A stretch of 64,000 nt of DNA, taken from Citrifermentans bremense R1. GTDB taxonomy: Bacteria > Desulfobacterota > Desulfuromonadia > Geobacterales > Geobacteraceae. Numbering within the stretch: position 1 is the stretch's first letter; each line of letters opens with the position of its first letter. Below, piece by piece: positions 36,222 through 44,517 of this stretch. The notes beneath the pieces were generated by a model, which saw only the letters and a list, made by a program, of their open reading frames with translations, made no database searches and was not told the DNA's origin. The stretch lies in contig NZ_KE384581.1 of NCBI RefSeq assembly GCF_000426865.1, positions 186,001 to 250,000 on the forward strand, read 5' to 3'. Made by a program: the position numbers and the translations under genes.

Positions 36222-38966
36222 ATGGGAACGAAGTACGTGTACTTTTTCGGCGCCGGCAAGGCGGACGGCAACGCCAAGATGAAGGAGCTTTTGGGCGGTA
36301 AGGGGGCGAACCTCGCCGAGATGACCAGCATCGGCCTCCCGGTCCCCGCCGGCTTCACCATCAGCACCGAAGTCTGCACCGAGTACTACAAGAACGACCG
36401 CAACTACCCTTCCTCCTTGGCGGCCGAGGTGGAAAAGAACCTGGCCCAGGTCGAGGCGCTCATGGGGAAGAAATTCGGCGATGCCAAAAACCCGCTCCTG
36501 GTCTCGGTCCGCTCCGGCGCCCGCGCCTCTATGCCCGGCATGATGGACACCATACTGAACCTGGGTCTTAACGACACCACGGTTCAGGGGATCATCGCGC
36601 AGTCCGGCGACGAGCGCTTCGCCTACGACGCCTACCGCCGCTTCGTGCAGATGTACTCCGACGTGGTGATGGGGATGCCCAAGGACGAGATGGAGCACCT
36701 CCTGGAGCAGAAGAAGGACGCTCGCGGCGTGCACCTCGACACCGACCTCAAGGCATCCGACTGGAAGGAGCTCGTGGGCGAGTTCAAGGCGAAGATCAAG
36801 GCGACCCTGGGGGTCGAGTTCCCCGAGGACCCGAAAGAGCAGCTTTGGGGCGCCATCGGCGCCGTGTTCGGCTCCTGGATGAACCAGCGTGCCATCACCT
36901 ACAGAAAGCTCAACAGCATTCCCGCCGACTGGGGCACCGCCGTCAACGTGCAGTCCATGGTGTTCGGCAACATGGGTAACGACTGCGCCACCGGCGTCGC
37001 CTTCACCCGCGACCCCTCTACCGGCGAGAACTACTTCTACGGCGAGTACCTGGTGAACGCCCAGGGCGAGGACGTCGTCGCCGGCATCCGCACCCCGCAG
37101 CCGATCAACAGGGCCAAGTACAAGCCGGGCGACCTCCCCAGCATGGAGGAGGTGCTTCCGGACTGCTACCAGCAGCTGGCCGAGATCCGCGACATCCTGG
37201 AGCGCCACTACCAGGACATGCAGGACATCGAGTTCACCATCGAGAAGGGAATCCTCTACATGCTGCAGTGCAGAAGCGGCAAGAGGACGGCCAAGGCGGC
37301 CATCAAGATCGCGGTGGACATGGTGGCTGAGAAGCTCATCGACGAGAAGACCGCGGTGCTGCGCGTAGCTCCCAACCAGCTGGACCAGCTCTTGCACCCC
37401 TCCCTCGACCCGAAGGCCGACAAGAAGGTGATCGCCAAGGGGCTTCCGGCTTCGCCTGGGGCCGCTTCCGGCGAAGTGGTCTTCACCGCCGACGAGGCAG
37501 AGACGCTGGCGAAGCTCGGGCACAAGGTGATCCTGGTCCGCGTCGAGACCTCCCCCGAGGACATCCACGGCATGCACGCGGCGCAGGGTATCCTGACCGC
37601 CCGCGGCGGCATGACCTCCCACGCGGCGGTCGTCGCCCGCGGCATGGGGAAATGCTGCGTGGCCGGCTGCGGCGACATCAAGGTCGACTACAACCAGGCG
37701 CAGTTCGTGGCCAAGGACGGGAGCGTGATCAAGAAGGGGGACGTCGTCACTCTCGACGGCTCCACCGGCGAGGTGATGAAGGGCGCGGTCGCGACCGTCG
37801 CCGCAGGGGTCGGCGGCGACTTCGGCACCCTGATGGGGTGGGTAGACAAGTTCCGCAGGATGAAGGTCCGCGCCAACGCCGACACCCCGCACGACGCGAA
37901 GACCGCCCGCGACTTCGGCGCCGAGGGGATCGGCCTTTGCCGCACCGAGCACATGTTCTTCGAAGCGGACCGCATCGCGGCGGTGCGCGAGATGATCCTC
38001 TCCGCGGACCTGGAAGGCAGGAAGAAGGCGCTCGCCAAGATCCTCCCGATGCAAAAGGGTGACTTCAAGGGGCTCTTCCGCGAGATGAAGGGGCTTCCGG
38101 TCACCATCCGCCTCCTCGACCCGCCGCTGCACGAGTTCCTCCCCCAGGAGGAGAAAGACATCGAGGCGCTCTCCGCCACCATGGGGGTCTCGGTGCAGAC
38201 CCTGAAGCACAAGGTGGAGTTCCTGCACGAGTTCAACCCGATGCTCGGGCACCGCGGCTGCCGCCTCGGCATCACCTTCCCGGAGATCTACGACATGCAG
38301 GTGCAGGCCATCATGGAGGCCGCCTGCGAGCTGGTGAAGGAAGAGGGGTTCGACATCGTCCCCGAGATCATGATCCCGCTGGTGGCAACGACCAAGGAGC
38401 TCGCCGTTATGCGCGCCAACGCGGTCACCGTCTGCGAGGAGGTGATCAAGCGTTACGCCGTGAAGGTCGAGTACCTGATCGGGACCATGATCGAGCTTCC
38501 CCGCGCGGCCATCACCGCCGACGCCATCGCAGCCGAGGCCGACTTCTTCTCCTTCGGCACCAACGACCTGACCCAGACCACCTTCGGCCTCTCCCGCGAC
38601 GACGCCGGGAAGTTCCTCCCCTTCTACGTGGAGAACGGCCTCCTCGAGGACGACCCGTTCGTCACCCTGGACCAGCAGGGGGTAGGCGAGCTGGTGCGCA
38701 TGGGTTGCCAGAAGGGGCGCCAGACCCGTCCCGGGATCAAGCTCGGCATCTGCGGCGAGCACGGCGGCGATCCGGCCTCGGTCATCTTCTGCGACTCGGT
38801 CGGGCTCGACTACGTCTCCTGCTCCCCCTTCCGGGTACCCATCGCGCGCCTGTCCGCCGCCCACGCCACGCTGAACGCCGAGGCGAAGGCCGCCTCCGCT
38901 GCCAAGGGATGCGGCTGCGGGGGAAAGGGGAGTGACGCCTCGCAGCAGCCCGCGGCGACCGCCTGA
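36222..38966 (+). CDS. ppdK: pyruvate, phosphate dikinase
   Basis: Interconverts pyruvate, ATP and Pi with phosphoenolpyruvate, AMP and PPi; in an acetate- or pyruvate-using anaerobe this feeds gluconeogenesis. The 914-residue protein has the ATP-grasp part (GKGANLAEMTSIGLPVPAGF, VRSGARASMPGMMDTILNLG). The phosphohistidine swivel domain (His about 467) is ARGGMTSHAAVVARGMGK, and the PEP barrel has GIGLCRTEHMF, LGHRGCRLG and SFGTNDLTQTTFG. ICGEHGGDPASV carries the active-site Cys. An unusual tail, KGCGCGGKG and SDASQQPAATA, follows the family end. GAGGAGGG ribosome site. Confidence 0.97.
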   Translation: MGTKYVYFFGAGKADGNAKMKELLGGKGANLAEMTSIGLPVPAGFTISTEVCTEYYKNDRNYPSSLAAEVEKNLAQVEALMGKKFGDAKNPLLVSVRSGARASMPGMMDTILNLGLNDTTVQGIIAQSGDERFAYDAYRRFVQMYSDVVMGMPKDEMEHLLEQKKDARGVHLDTDLKASDWKELVGEFKAKIKATLGVEFPEDPKEQLWGAIGAVFGSWMNQRAITYRKLNSIPADWGTAVNVQSMVFGNMGNDCATGVAFTRDPSTGENYFYGEYLVNAQGEDVVAGIRTPQPINRAKYKPGDLPSMEEVLPDCYQQLAEIRDILERHYQDMQDIEFTIEKGILYMLQCRSGKRTAKAAIKIAVDMVAEKLIDEKTAVLRVAPNQLDQLLHPSLDPKADKKVIAKGLPASPGAASGEVVFTADEAETLAKLGHKVILVRVETSPEDIHGMHAAQGILTARGGMTSHAAVVARGMGKCCVAGCGDIKVDYNQAQFVAKDGSVIKKGDVVTLDGSTGEVMKGAVATVAAGVGGDFGTLMGWVDKFRRMKVRANADTPHDAKTARDFGAEGIGLCRTEHMFFEADRIAAVREMILSADLEGRKKALAKILPMQKGDFKGLFREMKGLPVTIRLLDPPLHEFLPQEEKDIEALSATMGVSVQTLKHKVEFLHEFNPMLGHRGCRLGITFPEIYDMQVQAIMEAACELVKEEGFDIVPEIMIPLVATTKELAVMRANAVTVCEEVIKRYAVKVEYLIGTMIELPRAAITADAIAAEADFFSFGTNDLTQTTFGLSRDDAGKFLPFYVENGLLEDDPFVTLDQQGVGELVRMGCQKGRQTRPGIKLGICGEHGGDPASVIFCDSVGLDYVSCSPFRVPIARLSAAHATLNAEAKAASAAKGCGCGGKGSDASQQPAATA

Positions 38967-39013
38967 TTCCGGCAGACGGCACCCGGCAAAGGCGCCGCCT
39001 GCAGCCGGCAGGC

Positions 39014-39042
39014 TTGACACTTTTTCCGTAAACGTGTAATAG
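39014..39042 (+). promoter_or_regulatory. candidate cold-shock gene promoter
   Basis: TTGACA (39014-39019), 17 bases, TAATAG (39037-39042). The following 5' leader carries a strong GGGGGGGCGG/CCGCCCCCCC hairpin (39075-39101) just before the ribosome site, as often seen in cold-shock leaders. Confidence 0.55.
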
Positions 39043-39133
39043 GGCAAGCAGCAGATGCGTCGAAGACGCACAAAGGGGGGGGCGGTTGAGCCGCCCCCCC
39101 ATCCAACAACAAGCAGCAAAGGGAGAAAAAGTA

Positions 39134-39334
39134 ATGGCAAACGGTGTGGTGAAATGGTTCAACGACGCTAAGGGATTCGGCTTCATCGAGCAGGATAACG
39201 GGGTGGACGTGTTCGTGCACTTCTCGTCGATCCAGGGAGACGGTTTCAAATCCCTCGCCGAAGGGGACTCGGTCAGCTTCGACATCGTGCAGGGCGCCAA
39301 AGGGCCGCAGGCGGCCAACGTGGTAAAGAACTAG
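39134..39334 (+). CDS. cold-shock domain protein (Csp family)
   Basis: A 66-residue single cold-shock domain: [20 protein letters not shown] (RNP1) and [10 protein letters not shown] (RNP2), ending [14 protein letters not shown]. It binds single-stranded RNA or DNA and acts as an RNA chaperone. The start is ATG 39134 after GGGAGAAAAAG; the longer frame from 39086 lies in the hairpin leader. Confidence 0.96.
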   Translation: MANGVVKWFNDAKGFGFIEQDNGVDVFVHFSSIQGDGFKSLAEGDSVSFDIVQGAKGPQAANVVKN

Positions 39335-39357
39335 CTAAGCCTATCCACCATCATTGG

Positions 39358-39383
39358 GCCCCGGATTTCCGGGGCTCTTTTTG
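39358..39383 (+). terminator. intrinsic terminator of the cold-shock gene
   Basis: GCCCCGGA and TCCGGGGC pair around TT, followed by TCTTTTTG. Confidence 0.85.
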
Positions 39384-39427
39384 TTTTCCCCGCAGCACTG
39401 CCGCCGCGGGGCGCGGAGTACCTCCAG

Positions 39428-39877
39428 ATGCGCATCGACGAAAAGAGCGAATCACGCAGCGTCGCCAAGAAAGGGAAGGGGACCCCGGCCAAAAGCGTCG
39501 CCGGTTCCTCCGGGCAGCTCTTCGCCGGGCGGCTCACGGCCATCGCCAAGAGCGGCACCGAGTACGAAGGGGAACTAAAGCGTCTGAAGGAGGAGATCGA
39601 CAAGGCGGGCGAGGTTCTGGAGCAGGAGCCGACCATCGCCAACTTCAAGGTGTTCCGCGAGCTGATCGGCACCATGGCTCGCAAGGTCACGGCCGAAGCC
39701 TACCGGGTGGAACTTTTGAGCGGCGGCGTGACCGGGCGCGCCCACGAGGTGATCTCGGTCATCGACAAGGAGGCGGACCTCCTCTACCACCTGGTGATGC
39801 GCGAGCAAAAAGACCACATCCGCATCGTCTCCCAGATCATCAAGATCAAGGGGCTGGTGGTCGACTTCCTCCTGTAA
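39428..39877 (+). CDS. YaaR (DUF327) family protein
   Basis: A 149-residue protein; the C-terminal two-thirds matches the DUF327/YaaR pattern: LKRLKEEIDKAGEVLEQEPT, NFKVFRELIGTMARKVTAEA and VISVIDKEADLLYHLVMREQ, ending IIKIKGLVVDFLL. The N-terminal 35 residues are low-complexity Lys/Ser/Gly. The family is largely helical; the function is unknown. The start at 39428 has only a weak GCGGAG site 10-14 bases upstream. Confidence 0.85.
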   Translation: MRIDEKSESRSVAKKGKGTPAKSVAGSSGQLFAGRLTAIAKSGTEYEGELKRLKEEIDKAGEVLEQEPTIANFKVFRELIGTMARKVTAEAYRVELLSGGVTGRAHEVISVIDKEADLLYHLVMREQKDHIRIVSQIIKIKGLVVDFLL

Positions 39878-39883
39878 AGGGGA

Positions 39884-39910
39884 TTTTCGTAAATTAACGA
39901 AAACCCACAA
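39884..39910. terminator. TTTTCGT/ACGAAAA inverted repeat
   Basis: GGATTTTCGT and ACGAAAACCC form a hairpin around AAATTA, right after the YaaR-like gene. It could be a weak terminator or an operator. Confidence 0.4.
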
Positions 39911-40014
39911 GTTAATGAGGGATGCGGCCGATGTTGTAAAGGTTGCCCCTCTCAAATCCGTTCCCGGGACCAGCCCTGTTTTTTTGACCGTCAGACAGTC
40001 GAAAGGAGCGCATC

Positions 40015-40842
40015 ATGTCTCACCCGTATCTCCCCCGCGGGGTCGTTTTGGCCTTGCTCTTTCTCCTTTTATCCTGGCAGCCGGCTGCCGCGGAAACCAT
40101 CAGGCTCAACGGTACCGGGTGCGGGGTAACCCTGATGAAGCCTTTGATCGCCTCCTTCCAGAAGAGCCACCCGGAGATCAGCTTCGAGGTGCAGAAAAGC
40201 GTCGGTTCCGCCGCGTCGCTCAAGGCCATCGCCAAGGGTGCGCTTGACGTCGCCGTTCCCGGCCGCGAGCTCAAACCGCAGGAAAAGGTAGCGGGAATCG
40301 CCTGGTACGAGTACGGCAGGACCCCCTACGCCGTGGTCACCCACCACGACACCAAGCTCGACAACGTGACCACCGGGCAGCTTGCCGCCATGTACTTCGG
40401 GACCCATGGAGAGTGGGCGGACGGCGACTTCGTACGCGTGGTCCTGCGTCCCAAGGAAGACATCGACACGGCGGTGCTCCGTTCGCTCTCCCCGGAGATG
40501 GACCGCGCGGTCACCGCGGCGCACGCGCGACCGGACATGCTGATGGGCATCACCGACCAGGAGACCTTCGACCACCTCAAGAAGACCGCAGGAACCATCT
40601 CCTTCATCCCCCTGATCATGCCTCTTTCCGAGCCCGGCACAGTCAACGTCGCGCGCCTGAACGGGGTGGCGCCGACCCTGTCCAATCTCTCGGATGGGAA
40701 GTACGGCTACGCCAAAAAGATCCTGGTGGTGACGAAGAAAAACCCCTCCCCCGGGGTGAAGGCGTTCGTGCAGTTCCTGGAGTCCAAGAAGGCGCGGGCA
40801 ATGGCGCAGAAGCTCGGGTTGCTTCCGGCCGCAGGGAAGTGA
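40015..40842 (+). CDS. PstS-like periplasmic phosphate/anion-binding protein (copy 1)
   Basis: A 275-residue periplasmic binding protein with signal peptide VVLALLFLLLSWQPAAA. Mature features of the PstS type are ETIRLNGTGCGVTLMKPLIASF, the QKSVGSAASLKAIAKGALDVAVPGRE anion loop and YGRTPYAVVTHHDT. No ABC permease or ATPase lies nearby, so it may sense a ligand instead of feeding a transporter. It shares its layout with the paralogue at 41178 (SVGSAASLKA versus SLGSTASIKA). AAAGGAG site upstream. Confidence 0.88.
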   Translation: MSHPYLPRGVVLALLFLLLSWQPAAAETIRLNGTGCGVTLMKPLIASFQKSHPEISFEVQKSVGSAASLKAIAKGALDVAVPGRELKPQEKVAGIAWYEYGRTPYAVVTHHDTKLDNVTTGQLAAMYFGTHGEWADGDFVRVVLRPKEDIDTAVLRSLSPEMDRAVTAAHARPDMLMGITDQETFDHLKKTAGTISFIPLIMPLSEPGTVNVARLNGVAPTLSNLSDGKYGYAKKILVVTKKNPSPGVKAFVQFLESKKARAMAQKLGLLPAAGK

Positions 40843-40903
40843 CACGGGGGAAGGACTAGCCCGCATCTAACGACAAATGAATCTCGTTCCCAAGGCGTTC
40901 CCA

Positions 40904-41010
40904 AGGTTCACCTTGGGAACGCAATGCCAGTTGAAGCTCCAGCTTCCGTCGGGCGCCAAGCTGGAGCTTGCGCTGCCTTGGGTTCCCAAGCTGGAGCTTG
41001 GGAACCAGAA
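40904..41010. repeat. GTTCCCAAGCTGGAGCTTGGGAAC REP-like cluster
   Basis: Three hairpins in a row: GCGTTCCCAAGG with CCTTGGGAACGC, then AAGCTCCAGCTT with AAGCTGGAGCTT, then GGTTCCCAAGCTG with its mirror ending GGGAACC. The first shares CCAAGGT-CACCTTGG with 18940-18966. Typical of REP/RAYT-type dispersed repeats. It separates the two PstS-like genes; no gene is seen in it. Confidence 0.75.
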
Positions 41011-41177
41011 AAATGAACTTTTGCAAAAGAATGCTGGCAGGCAATTAATGAAGCTGGAGCCGGGCGCTATTCATGATAAAATACCTCAAGCGGGAATGCC
41101 CCGGGGCCGATACGTTGAAAGGCATGTTCCGACCCGTTTCGGGCTCATTCTGAAAGGATAATCGACGAGGAGGTTGC

Positions 41178-42011
41178 ATGAGCATGGTAGAGAAGCGGTT
41201 CATCCCCATAGCGTTGGTCCTCTGTCTGGCACTGGGACGGGGACAGGCGGCACCGGCCCAGGAGATTGTAAGGCTCAGCGGCACGGGAGCGGGAGTGGCC
41301 CTGATGGCGCCGCTCGTCGAGGCGTTCGAGAAGGAGAATAAGGGGATCAAGGTCCACCTGGAGAAAAGCCTGGGGAGCACGGCCTCCATAAAGGCGACGG
41401 GCAGGAGCGCGCTGGACCTTGCCATTTCCGGGCGTCCGCTGAAGCCGGCCGAGAGCGCGGAGGGGCTGGTCCAGCTCGAATACGGCAAGAGTCCTTTCGT
41501 GGTGGTGGCCCATGCCGGTACCAAGCAGAGGAACATCTCGCTGAAAGAGGTGATCGACATGTACTCCGGGAAGATCCCCAAGTGGCCCAACGGCGACTAC
41601 GTCCGCGTGGTGCTGCGCCCCAACGAGGATGTCGACACCAAGCTCGTGCGCGCCATCTCGCCCGATATGGACATGGCCGTGACAGCCGCACAGGCGCGCA
41701 AGGACATGCTGCTCGCCATCACCGACAACGATGGGTTCGACGCGTTGAAAAGGACCCCGGGGACGATCGCCTTCCTGGCGCTCACCCTTCCCCTCTCCCA
41801 GCCTGGGAGCGTCAAGGTCCTGCGCCTGGACGGCATGCAGGGAAGCGTCGCCACCCTGGCCGGGGGGAAGTACCCCTACGTCAAGCCGCTCTACCTGGTG
41901 ACCAGGAAAGAGAACTCCGCCGCGACCGAGAAGTTCGTGAAGTTCCTCTACTCTAAGAAGGGAAAGTCGCTGGCAGTCAGGTACGGGCTGCTGCCGACCG
42001 GGAATAAATGA
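41178..42011 (+). CDS. PstS-like periplasmic binding protein (copy 2), coupled to a GGDEF-EAL protein
   Basis: A 277-residue paralogue of the preceding binding protein. Signal peptide FIPIALVLCLALGRGQAAPA; mature start EIVRLSGTGAGVALMAPLVEAF; loop EKSLGSTASIKATGRSALDLA; IAFLALTLPLSQPGS. Its stop overlaps the start of the GGDEF-EAL gene (ATGA), so the two are made together. This suggests the binding protein delivers a signal to the membrane enzyme, an inference from context. GGAGG site before ATG 41178. Confidence 0.88.
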   Translation: MSMVEKRFIPIALVLCLALGRGQAAPAQEIVRLSGTGAGVALMAPLVEAFEKENKGIKVHLEKSLGSTASIKATGRSALDLAISGRPLKPAESAEGLVQLEYGKSPFVVVAHAGTKQRNISLKEVIDMYSGKIPKWPNGDYVRVVLRPNEDVDTKLVRAISPDMDMAVTAAQARKDMLLAITDNDGFDALKRTPGTIAFLALTLPLSQPGSVKVLRLDGMQGSVATLAGGKYPYVKPLYLVTRKENSAATEKFVKFLYSKKGKSLAVRYGLLPTGNK

Positions 42012-44236
42012 CCCAGGAAAGCCAAAACATCCGGCGCAGGACCACCTTCATCGCGCTGATCGTCTCCACGATGCTGACGGTGGTTCCCCCCGCCATCTAC
42101 TTCGTCATGTCCTTCTCTCATATGAAGGGCGTGGTCGAGGCCGAAGGGGAAATCAACGCCCGCCTCGTCGGGGCGCTCGTGGTGGCGAACCCCCAGATGT
42201 GGGAGTTCGAGGAACTGCGCCTCAAGGAGTTGCTCGGGCGTCGCTCCAAAGCCGGGGTGAAGGAAATAAGAAGGATCTACAACCTGAAGCACGAGGTGAT
42301 CGCTGAGAGCGGAGAGCCGCTGCCGCGGCCGGTCTTCGCCCTCTCCTTCTCCGTTCACGACGCAGGGCACGAGGTGGCCTTGCTCGAGGTCTCCCGCTCT
42401 TTGCAGCCGGTTCTGCTCAAGACGCTCCTGGCCCTTTTGGGGGGCGCCCTCGTGGGGGCATACGCCTTTTTCCGGCTGAGGACCGTGCCGCTGCGCGCAC
42501 TCGACGAGGCGTACCGAGTCCTGAAGCAGAGCGAGGAGAAGTACCGCTCCGTGTACGAGTCGCTCAACGAAGGGCTGGCGCTGTACCGGGCCTCCCGTCG
42601 GGAGGACGGCACCGCCGACCTGGTCCTGACCGACGTGAACCCCGCCGCCATCAACGTGTTCGGCTTCAGCAGGGACGACATCGGCGGCTGGATCAGCGAG
42701 CTTCTGGACGGCCTCTTCGAGGAATGCGCCGAGCAGGTCTTCGGGGCGCTGCAGGCCCGGGGCGAGGTGAGCCTGGAACTGGAGCAGAACTCCACCGGCC
42801 GCATCTTCTCGCTCACCGCGTTCCCCATGGGGTACGGCATGGTGGCGACGCTCCTTGAGGACGTGACGGAGAAGAAAAGGACCGCGGAGCAGTTGGAGCG
42901 GCTCGCCTACTACGACAGCCTCACCGGGCTTTTGAACCGCCGCATGCTGTTGGACCGGATGGAGCAGGCCATCGGGACCGCGCAGCGTGAGGGGATGAAA
43001 GTGGCCACGCTCTTCATGGACCTGAACGGCTTCAAGGTGATCAACGACACGCTCGGGCACAAGGCGGGGGACCAGATACTTGTCGAGGTGGCAAAGCGCC
43101 TGCAGAAGATGGTGCGCAAGAGGGATACTCTGGCGAGGCTTGGGGGGGACGAGTTCGTGGTGGCGGCGACCTTCGAGAAGGACGAAAACGCGAGCGCCAT
43201 CGCCAAGAACCTGATCAACGCCATCACCCCGGTTTACCAGGTCTGCGACCGGGAGGTCTACGTGGGGGCGAGTGTTGGGATCTCCATTTTCCCCGACGAC
43301 GGGGATGTACCCGAGACCCTCTTGAAGAACGCCGACATCGCCATGTACAACGCCAAAAGACAGGGGCAGGGCGGCTTCTGCTTCTACAGCGCGCAGCTGA
43401 ACGAAAGGCTGCACGAACGGATGCAGCTGGAATTCAAGCTGAGGGGGGCCGTGGAGCGCGAGGAATTCTTCCTGGAGTACCAGCCCATCCTGGACAGCAA
43501 GACCGGGCGCATCACCGCGGTGGAGGCGCTGTTGCGCTGGAACGACCCGGAAAAGGGGAGGGTGATGCCCGACTCCTTCATCCCGCTCGCCGAGGATACC
43601 GGCGTCATCCTCCCACTTGGGGAATGGGTGCTCCGCACTGCCTGCGCCAAGCTCAGGCAGTGGCAGGACGCAGGGGTCATGCCGGTGCGGATGGCGGTGA
43701 ACATCTCGGGGAGACAGTTCACCCAGGGGGACCTGGCGAAGACGGTGGAAGATGCCCTGCTGCAAAGCGGCGTCCACCCCTCCTGGCTGGAGCTGGAATT
43801 GACCGAGACCTGCCTGATTAAGAACGTCGAGGAGACGGTGAAAAAGCTCTGCCGCCTCAAGGGGTTGTGCGTCTCCATCTCCATCGACGACTTCGGGACC
43901 GGCTACTCCTCGCTGCAGTACCTGAAGAACTTCCCCATCGACCACCTGAAGATCGACAGGGGGTTCATCAACAACGTCTGCGAGCTCCCGGACGACAGGG
44001 CCATCGTGGACGCCATCATCGGCATAGCGAAGGCGATGGATCTCCACGTCATCGCGGAAGGGGTCGAGACGAGGCAGCAGGCGGAGCACCTGATGCGGCG
44101 CGGCTGCGACGAGTTCCAGGGGTACTACTTCTACCGGCCGCTCCCCGAGGAGAAGCTCCTGGAGGTGCTGGCGAGCAAGGCCGCCGCGGGCCTTCCCGCC
44201 GGCGAAGACGCCGACTGGCTGGAGCTTCAGGCCTAG
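42008..44236 (+). CDS. membrane-bound PAS-GGDEF-EAL protein
   Basis: A 742-residue c-di-GMP enzyme. Transmembrane helices near 12-34 and 136-155 enclose a short periplasmic region of about 100 residues. A PAS-like domain (about 178-290) follows. The GGDEF domain has an intact GGDEF at 379-383 and an RxxD inhibitory site at 370-373. The EAL domain (EALLRW at 507) retains ELTETCLIKN, DDFGTGYSSLQYLKNFP, IDRGFI and EGVETRQQAE. Both synthesis and breakdown of c-di-GMP are possible. Its start overlaps the PstS-like gene, so the periplasmic part may read the binding protein. Confidence 0.94.
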   Translation: MTQESQNIRRRTTFIALIVSTMLTVVPPAIYFVMSFSHMKGVVEAEGEINARLVGALVVANPQMWEFEELRLKELLGRRSKAGVKEIRRIYNLKHEVIAESGEPLPRPVFALSFSVHDAGHEVALLEVSRSLQPVLLKTLLALLGGALVGAYAFFRLRTVPLRALDEAYRVLKQSEEKYRSVYESLNEGLALYRASRREDGTADLVLTDVNPAAINVFGFSRDDIGGWISELLDGLFEECAEQVFGALQARGEVSLELEQNSTGRIFSLTAFPMGYGMVATLLEDVTEKKRTAEQLERLAYYDSLTGLLNRRMLLDRMEQAIGTAQREGMKVATLFMDLNGFKVINDTLGHKAGDQILVEVAKRLQKMVRKRDTLARLGGDEFVVAATFEKDENASAIAKNLINAITPVYQVCDREVYVGASVGISIFPDDGDVPETLLKNADIAMYNAKRQGQGGFCFYSAQLNERLHERMQLEFKLRGAVEREEFFLEYQPILDSKTGRITAVEALLRWNDPEKGRVMPDSFIPLAEDTGVILPLGEWVLRTACAKLRQWQDAGVMPVRMAVNISGRQFTQGDLAKTVEDALLQSGVHPSWLELELTETCLIKNVEETVKKLCRLKGLCVSISIDDFGTGYSSLQYLKNFPIDHLKIDRGFINNVCELPDDRAIVDAIIGIAKAMDLHVIAEGVETRQQAEHLMRRGCDEFQGYYFYRPLPEEKLLEVLASKAAAGLPAGEDADWLELQA

Positions 44237-44261
44237 AGGCAAGGTCAAAGGCGCAGCACGC

Positions 44262-44299
44262 GGATAGGACGGATAGGACGGATAGGACGGATAAGGCGA
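44262..44299. repeat. GGATAGGAC 9-bp tandem repeat
   Basis: About four copies of GGATAGGAC in tandem, the last one degenerate, directly after the GGDEF-EAL gene. It could vary in number between strains. Confidence 0.8.
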
Positions 44300-44323
44300 T
44301 ACAGGCGGAATAAAGGCTAAACG

Positions 44324-44356
44324 AAAAAGGGGGGCTCTCAGGAGCCCCCTTTTTTT
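44324..44356 (+). terminator. intrinsic terminator after the GGDEF-EAL gene
   Basis: AAAAAGGGGGGCTC and GAGCCCCCTTTTTTT pair around TCAG. It overlaps the stop of the minus-strand small gene at 44355-44357 and could serve both strands. Confidence 0.9.
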
Positions 44357-44498
44357 ATTCGCCGCAGCCGCACCCTTTGTTTTTGGGGTCGAGCGGGGTT
44401 TTCTTGCCGCACTTCTGGCACCGCCAGAAGAGGCCCCCTCAACCGGGTATCAGCACCATGAGCCCCTGGCAATCGGGGCACTGTTGTTCGTTTTTCAT
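44355..44498 (-). CDS. small zinc-ribbon protein with an in-frame TGA (possible selenoprotein)
   Basis: On the minus strand an ATG (44498) behind AAGGAG opens a 47-codon frame interrupted once by TGA at codon 20 (44439-44441). The two halves join as a zinc ribbon: MKNEQQCPDCQGLMVLIPG, then the TGA position, then GGLFWRCQKCGKKTPLD and a KGCGCGE end. CxxC pairs flank the TGA, and coding character is kept on both sides. A perfect stem-loop starts 8 bases after the TGA. Either selenocysteine is inserted, or a TGG (Trp) codon mutated to TGA and the gene is broken. The C-terminal KGCGCG resembles the PpdK tail. No function is assigned. Confidence 0.6.
44412..44430 (-). promoter_or_regulatory. candidate bacterial SECIS stem-loop
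   Basis: CTTCTGGC-GGT-GCCAGAAG, a perfect 8-bp stem with a 3-base loop. The loop begins 17 bases after the TGA and opens with GG, as expected of bacterial SECIS elements. It lies within the coding frame, as bacterial SECIS elements do. Confidence 0.45.
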
Positions 44499-44517
44499 CC
44501 GATTCTCCTTTTTCTAT

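Noticed and set aside
36219-39140. 973-residue minus-strand ORF
   Set aside because: Antisense shadow of ppdK caused by high GC and codon bias.
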